Part shown: piece after piece, positions 10,113 through 19,600 of the stretch
Layout of the letters: every line of letters begins with the position of its first letter
Position numbering within the stretch: the stretch's first letter is position 1
Source: Pelosinus fermentans
GTDB taxonomy: Bacteria; Bacillota; Negativicutes; DSM-13327
DNA length: 25,090 nucleotides
Reading direction: 5' to 3'
Assembly: GCA_002434245.1 (NCBI GenBank)
Contig: DJJR01000048.1
Span: 1 to 25,090 of the forward strand
Position numbers and translations under genes: made by a program
The notes under the pieces: model-generated
Told to the model about the DNA's origin: nothing
The model's input: the letters and a program-made list of their open reading frames with translations, nothing else
The model's database searches: none

Positions 10113-10190
10113 AAATAAAAAGAGACCTCCACCTACACCTCTCATATCTATATTCGGAGGAATAAACAGACTTCTCTTTAATCTCTAGTC
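10113..10190 (-). promoter_or_regulatory. Leader of the 9483-10067 glpP: candidate GlpP-binding block plus terminator
   Basis: The minus-strand block starting GACTAGAGATTAAAGAGAAG (10190 downward to 10157) matches the glpF leader block at almost every position, with one insertion and one C/T change. AAAGAGA (10179-10173) pairs with TCTCTTT (10125-10119), followed by TTTATTT, giving an intrinsic terminator about 50 nt before the GTG start. CCTCC and GGAGG inside it can pair and extend the stem. Together these suggest autoregulated antitermination. Confidence 0.7.
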
Positions 10191-10254
10191 TTAATTATTT
10201 ATTTTAGATAGAAGCTCAAATTTAGCAGTGTTCTCTACTCTCTCTTACTTATAG

Positions 10255-10300
10255 CATAATACTTCTGTATTAAAGTTAAAATCCCTGCTAAATAAACTGA
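10255..10300 (-). promoter_or_regulatory. SigH-like promoter motif, copy D (before the 9483-10067 glpP leader)
   Basis: On the minus strand GCAGGG (10288-10283) is followed after 17 nt by GAAG (10265-10262) and TATTATG. It aligns with copy A before glpF over about 50 nt, including the downstream GAAGTATTAT. It lies just after the stop of the upstream glpP paralogue, so the two glpP genes can be transcribed separately. Confidence 0.45.
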
Positions 10301-10320
10301 ATTTTTTTTCTTTTCTGTTT

Positions 10321-10902
10321 CTAATCTTTATTGACCATAATATCGTCCCATAATTCCCGTCGACTGGTACTTACTGCTGAAATACCTCTCTCGATTGCAG
10401 TATTAACATCTTCCTTGGTACGTATTAAACCACCTGCTAAAATGGGAATGCCCGTTTCACGAACTAATTCTTCTACAGCACTAGCCGGAACAGAACCTGG
10501 CAATATTTCAATGGCATCAGGTTTAAAATTGCGTATTAGATTCAATCCTGTGCGCAATGAGTCAGAATCCATTAGGAACAGACGCTGCACAACGATCATA
10601 CCTTCGTCTCTTGCAAAGCGGCAAAGATGTGACTTTGTTGTGATAATGGCGTGTATGCCTAATCTTGCCAAAAACTTAACGCCTGCCTTATCTTTAGCAA
10701 CACCATCAAATAAATCTAAATGCAGAATAATGCGTTTTTTATGCTCATTCGCCTGGGAAATGAGTGTTGGTAAAGTATTAATATCGCCAAACAATAACAC
10801 TACACTCGGAGATACCGTGTGCGTTAAGGCAATTTTAAAATCTTCCATCGAGCGTGCTGATGGAATAACAGGTCCATTCGCTAAAAATTTAAGAACGTCC
10901 AT
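10321..10902 (-). CDS. glpP: Glycerol-3-phosphate-responsive antiterminator, paralogue 2 (distal)
   Basis: About 193 residues, GlpP family, visibly close to the neighbouring copy over its full length (for example FLANGPVIPSARSMEDFK, ITTKSHLCRFARDEGMIVV, ILAGGLIRTKEDV, GISAVSTSRRELWDDI). Nothing conserved between the two is missing, so both look functional. The frame can begin at a GTG at 10914, but that codon overlaps GGAG; the ATG at 10902, 11 nt after GGAG, gives the N-terminus MDVLKFLANGP matching the paralogue. It is the first glp gene in the direction of transcription and, unlike the other copy, its leader lacks the typical terminator with a T tail, so it may supply basal GlpP. A specialised second regulator for other targets is an alternative. 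Confidence 0.88.
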   Translation of the reverse strand: MDVLKFLANGPVIPSARSMEDFKIALTHTVSPSVVLLFGDINTLPTLISQANEHKKRIILHLDLFDGVAKDKAGVKFLARLGIHAIITTKSHLCRFARDEGMIVVQRLFLMDSDSLRTGLNLIRNFKPDAIEILPGSVPASAVEELVRETGIPILAGGLIRTKEDVNTAIERGISAVSTSRRELWDDIMVNKD

Positions 10903-10963
10903 TGCTATTTTCACTCCATTCTTTTATATGTTGCTATATTGGATAAGATTGGGAATTGAACAG

Positions 10964-11029
10964 TTAAAGAGGTATTAACGTAGGTCGCTGCTTATTCCTT
11001 GTAAAGACGTGACCAAACAACCTCTTTAA
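10964..11029 (-). promoter_or_regulatory. Leader inverted repeat upstream of the distal glpP
   Basis: TTAAAGAGGT (10964-10973) and its exact complement ACCTCTTTAA (11020-11029) form a 10 bp stem around a 46-nt loop in which GGTC and GACC can also pair. It starts with ATTAAAGAGG like the GlpP-type leaders, but no T tract follows, so it does not look like an intrinsic terminator. It could be a diverged GlpP site, a protein operator or a structured 5' UTR. The gap 10903-11216 holds this, the promoter below and nothing else recognised. Confidence 0.45.
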
Positions 11030-11116
11030 TATTCGTTCATGATCTCCAACAGTCTACTATAACAAGATATTAGCATGCACCAAATTTTTTATTCTCAGTA
11101 ATCGCTTGGTTGCTTT

Positions 11117-11125
11117 ATTATACCA
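11117..11125 (-). promoter_or_regulatory. Extended -10 promoter for the distal glpP
   Basis: On the minus strand TGGTATAAT is a perfect TATAAT with the TGn extension; no good TTGACA lies 17 nt upstream, as is common for extended -10 promoters. It would start a transcript about 90 nt before the inverted repeat and about 210 nt before the distal glpP. Confidence 0.5.
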
Positions 11126-11216
11126 GACAAATCTCTCTTTTTCTATTATTCAGAATCATATTACTAAAAACTACAGAATTATTATGTTATAAGAACAATC
11201 TTGCTTTTCTTATTAT

Positions 11217-11969
11217 TTATAAAATTATAGAAAAATATTGCACTAATTTATATGGATTAAAACCTAATTCCGTTTTTAATGGATAAACAATCGCGCACAT
11301 ATACTTGCCAATGGGAAAGCAAAGCGCTTTATATTGAGGAAAATTCTCGAAATAACACATTATATAGTGCTTAGATCGTTCCATACTAACAATACTAAAT
11401 ACATGAAAGGGAGTCATTAATCCGGTTTTCATCACTTTTGACAATGCTTCTTTTGCTGTCCACGAAAGAGTAAGACCTGCATCATATGCGAATGGCAAAG
11501 AGATGATCTGTTGTTTTTCCCACTCTGTCACCTGCCCTTCCAAAGCTTCTCTTTGCTGGGAATTAATTATTTCAAGATCAATTCCCATAGGATGAGCCTC
11601 TGGAAAAGCAAGTGCTGCTCCAAAATCTTCAGAATGAGTAATACTAACCTTAATGTTTTGTCTATTAGAAACTACAATAGGCTGGTTAAAAATACCGGAT
11701 CCAATTAAAACATTTGTTAAATTTTCTTCACTGCTTAAAGCACTAACCGCTTGTTTAGCTACAAAACGACCTATCAGATAACTTCTCGCTCGTTTTTTAA
11801 ATTTTAATGTATTATAGTAACTACGTTCTTGATCATGCAAGTATGGAATTACTTTTTCATAATCGATTTTATGCGAGAAATAACAACAACATAAAGATGC
11901 TTTAAAACTATTTTCTGGTCTAACTAAATTCAGTTCATCCATATAAACGTTACGGCTTTTTATCTTCAT
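11217..11969 (-). CDS. 4'-phosphopantetheinyl transferase, Sfp type
   Basis: 250 residues. It transfers the phosphopantetheine arm from coenzyme A to the serine of acyl carrier protein domains. Core motifs are present: RSYLIGRFVAKQAV (~63-76), VSITHSEDFGAALAF (~108-122), the metal-binding GIDLEII (129-135, Asp131 and Glu133) and SWTAKEALSKVM (169-180, Glu174 and Lys178). Sfp-type enzymes have this length and serve PKS/NRPS carrier domains, unlike the short AcpS. It follows the PKS and MATE genes in the same direction, so the PKS ACPs are its probable substrates. GAGGT lies 9 nt before the ATG. The C-terminal ~50 residues are not distinctive. No clear terminator follows; only a weak A+T hairpin at 11189-11213. 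Confidence 0.92.
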   Translation of the reverse strand: MKIKSRNVYMDELNLVRPENSFKASLCCCYFSHKIDYEKVIPYLHDQERSYYNTLKFKKRARSYLIGRFVAKQAVSALSSEENLTNVLIGSGIFNQPIVVSNRQNIKVSITHSEDFGAALAFPEAHPMGIDLEIINSQQREALEGQVTEWEKQQIISLPFAYDAGLTLSWTAKEALSKVMKTGLMTPFHVFSIVSMERSKHYIMCYFENFPQYKALCFPIGKYMCAIVYPLKTELGFNPYKLVQYFSIIL

Positions 11970-12035
11970 TTCCTTCTTACCTCAATCAATTCTTAGGCTA
12001 CTCTAATCTTCTTTATTTCCCATCATATTTTTAGA

Positions 12036-12120
12036 TCACATAGCATAGTGGCAATCACAGACAAATTCATAAACTTCAGTAATAAATTTCTGCAGTTCAG
12101 ATTCAGCCTAATCTCTTCAT
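12036..12120 (-). pseudogene. Possible decayed or frameshifted mini-ORF with a strong ribosome binding site
   Basis: In the gap between the MATE and phosphopantetheinyl transferase genes the minus strand has GAGGAGG, 8 nt, then ATG (12120-12118). The frame stops after five codons (MKRLG). Skipping one base gives 23 further codons, AESELQKFITEVYEFVCDCH followed by YAM and a TGA. This could be a gene remnant, a tiny leader peptide, or chance. I do not recognise the peptide. Confidence 0.25.
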
Positions 12121-12145
12121 AACGTGATCCTCCTCGTTAACGCTA

Positions 12146-13585
12146 TTATAGCATTTCTTTTATTGATATTTGCACATTTTTATCATTTGATTCCAATTGT
12201 TTAAAATGGCTATTTCCCCAAATAAAAGCGATAATGAACGTTAAAAGATTACCAACCCCTACGCATGTAAAAATCGGATTCATATCCTGTATAGCAAAAC
12301 CAAACAAGGACAGATAAAGAGGAGAGCAAGTTATTACCATAAAGATAAAACAGTTAATTAGATTTGGCAGTGGTCTGCCAGTGGCTTGAAAGGACAACGA
12401 AATCACAAGAACAGTGGCAGAGCAAAGAGTAGTAAATGCCAAAAGTCTGACCTGTTTGACACTTCCATCGATAACTTCCGGCACAGAAGAAAATAACCGG
12501 AATAGTTCAGGAGCAAATATACTATATAAAAAAGCAAGTATTGCACAGACTGCTATGCACAATATTACATTTACACGGAATATCTTAGCTGCCCGCATCA
12601 AATTTCCCCTTCCGTAATTTTGTCCAATCATTGTAGTTGTGGTGGTCGCAATGGCGGTACTCGGAATTACAAATAATTGATCTGTTCTGCTGACTAATAC
12701 CCATGCATTCATTGCCGCCTGACTTACTGAGCTTACTATATTATTTAATATTCCTGTTGAAATAGTTATTAAAAACATTCCTAAAGAAGCAGGAACACTT
12801 ATCCATAATATTTCTTTCATTAACTTTTTATTAGCATTAAATATGTTCCACTTGAACGGAATCGTTGTTTTCCTTCCTAGAAACAGCACTGTGCAGTAAA
12901 GCAAATTTAACCCTATAGCTATAGAAGTTGCTATAGCAGACCCCTTAACTCCCAGGTTAAAAATAAAAATCAGAATAGGATTTAGAATAATATTGGTAGT
13001 AGTTGACAGAACTGCGCCCCAGCCAATATACTTAGCCAGACCTTCTCCTTGCAATATACCGGAAAAGACATGTGTTACTAAAAACATTTCCAAACCGGGA
13101 AGAAGATAGTAGAAATATTCTATCCCATAGTTAATCGTCTCCGCCGTTAACTGACTACCGGCAAAAAAGTTTATAACTCGCTCTCCAAAGAGTAAGCTTA
13201 AGACAAAAGTAGCAACACAGATTACAATGACCAAAAATAATGCCGAATCTCCTATCTTATTAATTACCTCTTCCTTCTTTTCTCCAACCCCTCTTGCAAC
13301 AACAGAACTTGTACCCTGAAATAATCCGCAGCAAATATTGAAAAAAAATAAATAGATTGGAAACACCAATCCGACAGCACTAACTAAAGTAGTTGATTGC
13401 TTATCAATCATCGAAATAAAATAAGTATCTACAAATAAATAAGTAAAGGATAGAAGTTGAGTAACTAGCATGGGAATACTTAATCTTAGTGTTGTGTAAA
13501 CAATAGGACCATCAAAAATATCCGGATCGGAATTCTTTACGCGTACACTATTCATTTCAGATGGATCAATTATAGATTTTACCAT
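12146..13585 (-). CDS. MATE-family multidrug/metabolite efflux transporter
   Basis: 479 residues with about 12 hydrophobic segments in two repeats, as usual for MATE (about 450-480). Typical motifs are LRLSIPMLVTQLLSFTYLFVD near residues 32-52, FQGTSSVVARGVGEKK after the second helix, GWGAVLSTTTNIILNP and the second-half counterpart AIATTTTTMIGQNYGRGN. MATE proteins export small organic molecules in exchange for Na+ or H+. It starts 87 bp after the PKS stop and shares its direction, so export of the polyketide or self-protection is the likely role. AAGGAG lies 7-8 nt before the ATG. The N-terminal ~30 residues are a polar cytoplasmic tail. Substrate cannot be told from sequence. Confidence 0.92.
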   Translation of the reverse strand: MVKSIIDPSEMNSVRVKNSDPDIFDGPIVYTTLRLSIPMLVTQLLSFTYLFVDTYFISMIDKQSTTLVSAVGLVFPIYLFFFNICCGLFQGTSSVVARGVGEKKEEVINKIGDSALFLVIVICVATFVLSLLFGERVINFFAGSQLTAETINYGIEYFYYLLPGLEMFLVTHVFSGILQGEGLAKYIGWGAVLSTTTNIILNPILIFIFNLGVKGSAIATSIAIGLNLLYCTVLFLGRKTTIPFKWNIFNANKKLMKEILWISVPASLGMFLITISTGILNNIVSSVSQAAMNAWVLVSRTDQLFVIPSTAIATTTTTMIGQNYGRGNLMRAAKIFRVNVILCIAVCAILAFLYSIFAPELFRLFSSVPEVIDGSVKQVRLLAFTTLCSATVLVISLSFQATGRPLPNLINCFIFMVITCSPLYLSLFGFAIQDMNPIFTCVGVGNLLTFIIAFIWGNSHFKQLESNDKNVQISIKEML

Positions 13586-13611
13586 TTCTATCTCCTTTTA
13601 CAAGTAACATA

Positions 13612-13655
13612 GGACCACCCTTTCTTTTTTAACAAAATATTGAAGAAGGTGGTCC
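13612..13655. repeat. Hairpin between the PKS and MATE genes
   Basis: GGACCACC (13612-13619) and GGTGGTCC (13648-13655) are perfect complements, with TTCTT/AAGAA extending the stem across a short bulge. No T tract follows on either strand, so a simple terminator is unlikely; an mRNA-stabilising or processing stem, or weak attenuation before the exporter, are alternatives. Confidence 0.5.
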
Positions 13656-13672
13656 ATAATTACCAGTTCTTT

Positions 13673-16600
13673 TCATCTGTCAAATAACGAAATCTGCTTC
13701 AAACACTTTTCCCACCATTGATCGTCCATTTGTGGAAAATCGATATCAAAGCCTTGTAACGCTGTTTGCAGATTTTCATTGTTAAGTTCCATATTTGTAA
13801 AATAATGTTTGAAGACTCTGGAACCAGAATCTAATTTTGAAAAAAATCCTACCATGATTGTTTTTACTGCACTTTCCGGCAATTTAATAATATATTGCAA
13901 ACAACGGTCAGCCCATTCTTCAAATGATATTTTCGCCAGACGAGTATTTTTTTTCTTTAGATAGGCAAAAAAATCGCTCACCGGAAATGGTTTCATGTGA
14001 TTTAAATGATATATCTTACCATAGCAGTCCTGTTGCCGGCTCACTGCTAATATCACTTTGCTCACATAATCAACTGGCACAATATCCATTACACCTTCAT
14101 TCCATTCAGGGATTGCCTTTACTTTACTAAAAATCCTTAAAAAATTATGTACCATATCTTCAGTAACTCCATGTCCCGTTTGACTAGACCCTGTAATCTC
14201 TCCGCACCGGAAAATGGTAATTGGAATACCCCTTTCCTGAACCTGCATAAGATGATGTTCAGAGACCCATTTTGATTGCGCATATCCGCTAGTCAAATTC
14301 TTGCCTTGGTCCAGCAAAGTTTCCCTTTGATGCGTCGGCAACCTGGTATCGCCGTCCATCTGTGAACAAACTGCAATTGTAGACGTAAAATGTATTGGTT
14401 TGATTTTTCCCTTTGCCGCAAATTCTATAATTGCTAAGGTCCCATTCACATTCGCATTTCGCAGTGAGTAATAATTTAGTATATGGTTGGGAAGCGCAGC
14501 ACAATGATAAATGGCATCGATGGAATCACTCAATTCGCTATAAGTTATTTTTTCTATTCCTAATTGAGGCATTGTTATATCTCCCAATACAGGTATAACT
14601 CGCGATTGATAATCAGATTGCCACAATGCAAACTTTTTTAAATTTTCTTGTATACGCTGCAATCCTAACGATGCAGATTCTGCACGCACAAGACAATATA
14701 CTGTTGCAGAAGTCTGCTGCAGGATTTCGTTGCATAGAAAAGCCCCTAATAGTCCAGTTGCCCCAGTCAAAAAGATGTTTTCAGGTAAAGAAGTATGGGT
14801 AAAGGAAGTTTTCTCCAGGTTTAGCGTTAAGTTCATAGGTAGTTTTTTATCCATTTCCCATGACGATAGAAGCATTTTATCCTGATTGGCTATTGACTTT
14901 AACTGGCTGATAATACTTTGCAGCGTAAATTCTGAAAAAAACCGTTTGCCATCTAATTGTATCCCCAGTTCCTGCCTTATCTTCTCCAGCATTTGAATCC
15001 CGGAAATAGAATCCATTCCATATTCTCTTAATTGACTCTGAGGATCAATTGTAGCATGTGAAGGCAGACCTAACGTATCCTGAACTAACCTAGTAATATA
15101 CTCCAAAGTATCCTTCGGATTACCTTGCACAAAATTTTCATCATTAGATTGTGTTTTTGCATTCTCAATTGTAACTAAAGATTTTTTTTCCTGCTGTGAG
15201 AAAAGTTTATAGCGTTCCCTGGCAAAAGGATAGGTTGGCAAACTGATCCGCTGAGGCTTCCTATCTGGATAGAGTAATTCCCATTCTACAGCAAGTCCCT
15301 TACTCCATACCTCTGCTATCTTTTTCATTTTTCCCTTTGCAATCCACGTATGAAGCAACTCTTCAAAATCATCATCTGTTCCAAATAACTGAGCAGCAAT
15401 TCCTTGTCTAGCATCTCCGCTAAAATAATTCCCAGTATTCTCTGTTCCATCGATGAAGATTTCCAGCTTTTCAATCAGTTCCCTTATGTCATTGACAATA
15501 AAGGTAACTCTGCTTTCCATTGTTTCGCGCCCCAATTGAAAGGTATAGGCCACATCTGCTAAATGAAGAGCGGAATCACCCTCTGACTGCTCTCTTGCTT
15601 TTAGAAATATAAGGAGATTTCGAGCATAATCATCAAGACGAGTCTTGTTTTTTGCTGATAGAGGCACTATATATGGTAAGTTCACTTCTGGAAGAGTTGC
15701 CTTTTCCTGCTTAGGAACATATTCTTCCAACACTACATGTGCGTTAATCCCACTAAATCCATAGCCATTAATACTGGCACGCCGTGGCAAACTACTGCCC
15801 TGAACATTCTGTAAAGCACCCCATTCATAGTTGCCTGCGGCAATTTGAAACGGACTTCCTTCTAAGGAAATTTGATCGGATAGAGTCGTGAATTTAGCAA
15901 TGCCCGGAATTATTCTGTTGCGCATGGCTGAAATAACTTTTATCAACGCGGCCATTCCTGAAGCTACTTCTGCATTGCCAATGCATGGCTTCAAGCTGCT
16001 GATATAGCATAAATTTCGATTTATAACCTGTTGTGAAGTTTGACGTGCCACAAGTTCCTGATAACCTGCCTTTAATGCATCGATTTCGATGCCATCTCCC
16101 AAAAGAGATGCAATCCCGTGAGCTTCGATATAAGACACTGTCCGCGGGTCAATTTTTGCTGCTTGGTATGCCTGAATCATGGCTGCTTTCATTCCATTTG
16201 CATTAGGTGCTGTTAAAGACATTCCTTTGCCGCCATGAGAAACACCCGTTCCCTTTACGACTGCATAAATCTGATTCCGATCCTTGATCGCTTGCTGCAA
16301 AGGTTTGACAATAAGTACACCAACCCCTTCGCTTCGCGCATATCCATTAGCGCCCGTCTGAAACGATCTCACTTTTCCATCGGGACTGAGATATCCCAAT
16401 GAATCAAGACCAATAAATCCTAAAGGTGAAACCAGTAAATTCACAGCACCTACAATGGCCTGCTTGCATTCCCCATTTTGAATAGCTTGTACTGCCCGGT
16501 GCAATGCTACAAGCGTGGAGGAACAAGCTGTATCGCAATATTCGCTGGGACCTTGCAAATCTAAGGCATAGGAAATACGGGCGGGAAGTACTGTCGGCGT

Positions 16601-19600
16601 CGTAGACGTTAGCGCCAAACTGTTATTCTGCATCGATACTGAATCCGCATATTCACTCGGACATGTTGCGATAAAGACTCCTGTAGATTTTTTTGACATT
16701 TCTTTGGGCATAATACCTGCATCTTCCATAGCCCGCCAGACAAATGTCATGAGCAAACGCTGTTTAGGATCCATACTTTCAGCTTCTTTAGGTGAAATCT
16801 TAAAAAATAATGAATCAAACTCATCAATATCGGTAATAAAGCCGCCCCATTTTATTTGGGTTTTATTTAATTCTTTAGCAGCATCTCCATAAAATTCCCG
16901 CCAATCCCAGCGTTCTTTTGGAATTTCAGCGATGCATTCCCTGCCTTCCACAATATTTTTCCATAATTCGTGCACATCTTCAGCCATAGGAAATTTACCG
17001 CTCATACCTACAACTGCTATAGAATCCTGCTGTTTCAGACCCTCAGTATTTTTATCTCTCCTGTTAACAAATCTGGTACTTTGAGATTTTAGGCTTATCA
17101 TTGCTTTTCCCGTAGAATGCTTTTGCTCCATAGACTGCTCAACAGCTTCTTCTTTATAGAATTCGTGTATGGTATTCCGATGGTCAGTTACAAAATATTG
17201 TGTCAGTTTTTTAATCGTGGAATATCCAAAAAACAGCGTTGCTGTCACTTCAATTCCGTAATGGCTGCGCAATAAGGCAGCGAACTGCGCCAGACTAATG
17301 GAATCGAAGCCAAAATCCGCCAAGTTGTCTTCTTTATCCAGCTTATTGGACGGAATCTTTAGCAATTGACTAATATATTCTTTCAAATCCCACTCGACAC
17401 ACTCCTCCAGATTTAAGCCTTTCATTTCAGGACGTCTTCCTTTCGACGGCGAATCAAGGCTTAAGAGGGAAAGAGAAACATCATCTTGAGTTAAGCCTAA
17501 AAAACGTTTTATTCGACTGGGCTGCCCCACTAATACTAACTGCTGGGTTTTGTTTTGAGACAGAATGCTGTCAAATATAAGCGTGCCTTCTTCGGCCTCC
17601 AGAAAACGCTGGCCGCTGGATTTTAAATAGAATTTACTGTTCTCTTCCTCACCTACTTCCATTCCTCCATCCTTCCATAGAGGCCAGTTAATCACCAGGC
17701 TCTTGCCATATGTCCTTCCCTGCAGCTGCTTTTCCTGCCGATAGTGAGCATAAGCCATTTGGAAGCGGTTGCCGATGGCATAGTCACAGGAACCAAAATC
17801 TCCTAAAATGGCAGACGAGGAGGAAAAATAGCACATAAAATGAAGTGCCTCTTCCTGAAGCACCTCATCCAGCACCAAAGTGCCTTTAATTTTCGGTTCT
17901 ATTATCTTCATAAATCCTGTCATGTCTTTTTCAAAAATACTTTGGCGGCCTGCCAGTCCGGCCGCATGAATCACTCCATGAATCTCCCCAAATTTTTCTT
18001 TCGCCTGTCTCAAAGCAGTCTTCATACTGCTTACATCGCAGCTATCTGCCTGCAGATATAAGGCATGGCTGCCTAACGCTTCTAATTCCCGGACTTTTGC
18101 CTGCTTCTCCTCATCCAGGGCTGATCTCCCCGTTAAGATTAGATTGACTGCATGGGTATTGGCAAAGTGCCTGGCAAACAAAAATCCCAGTCCGCCGCAG
18201 CCTCCTGTTATGAGATAGGTCCCTCCTGCCTGTAGAAGGCTGCTGCCTGTCTCAAGAGACGTTTCCTGAATCTGATATACATGCCGTTTTCCCTCTTGGT
18301 AAAAAACACTTTGGATTTTCTCTGTCTGCAGTTCTGACCAGAGTTTTGCCAGCCAATCTTTCATGAACGATTCCTGGTCTTGACCGCTACTTTCCTGATA
18401 CATCACAGCTACTTGCGTATTGGGCAGAACAAGCCCTAAAGAGCGTTCAAAACCAATCCAGGAATCCAGATAACAGCGCTCCAGCCCCATTTCAAACTGC
18501 GCTCCCAGCAAGACTCGTCCGGCTTTTAGTTTTACAGCGGCAATACTCTGCAGCAGATATACAATGGCGGCATAGTCCTCAATGCATGTGACATCCTCTA
18601 TTGGCCACAGATAGAGCACCCCGTCTACATCGCCGTAATCCTCCCGGATGCTTTGAAACGCCTGTTCATAGGTTGAGCAATCCTTGCGGGAAATATGATG
18701 GATGGCATGAGAGGATGCCGGGCTACTTGGACTTTGGGAGATGAAAAGTATTTTTGTTTCTGGATCAAGACTTTGAACAGCTTCTGCTACCACTTGCTGA
18801 TTTGCCAGTTTGGACAGGAAACAAACCAGTGTTCTGATCTTAACCGGCGCACGATTGGACAGAGCTTGCTCCTGCCAGGTTTCTTCAAAAGTCATCATTT
18901 CAAAAGCTTCCTGTTTTTTAGGAGCTGTCAGGGCTTGCACCCTTGGTTCTTCCACTGAATTTGCAGGCGTGGTTTCTGTATACCCCTGCATTTCCAAGCC
19001 TTTCATACGAATATAAACCTTGCCTTGTGTGTCGCATAGATCAATATCAAACCTTTGTAAATTATCAGCAGCACTGCCTTCACTGTAGCGAATCCAAGCC
19101 CACATGATAGAAGGGCAAGGACCAAGAACTTCAAGTTCCTGCAAGGCGTTAGGCAGCATTAGCCTGCTATCTTCCGTATTCATTGCGAAACCTATTGTCG
19201 CTTGCATCCCACCATTTAGTATGCTGGGATGCAGCATAAATTGTGCCTGAGTATCTGCTATGCAGGAAGGTATTACTAGCTTTGCCAACGCTTGTCCTCT
19301 TCCGACATATACAGATTCTATGCTCTGATACTCTGGACCATAATTAAATCCTGCATTTTTTAATGCCTCATAACATTGACTGGCATTGAAATGTTTGCTG
19401 CACTGCACTTGAATAGCAGTCAAATCCAACGCTATACTTTCCGCAGTGATTCCACTAAATACAGCAATTCCTTCATTATATATTATAGGTTCTTCACCTC
19501 TGCCCACAGACTGGCTGTAGACTTCAAAGAGAATTTCACTGCTGTCTTCAGGTATTAGTCCTATATGTACCTGAAGCAAATCTTCCTCTACAGCAATAGG

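Noticed and set aside
10068..10145. N-terminal extension of the 9483-10067 glpP to an ATG at 10145
   Set aside because: The extra 26 residues come from the leader terminator, have no counterpart in the paralogue, and the internal GTG has the ribosome binding site.
11189..11213. Hairpin just after the phosphopantetheinyl transferase stop as a terminator
   Set aside because: Only a 7 bp A+T-rich stem (ATAAGAA/TTCTTAT) with no T tract after it.
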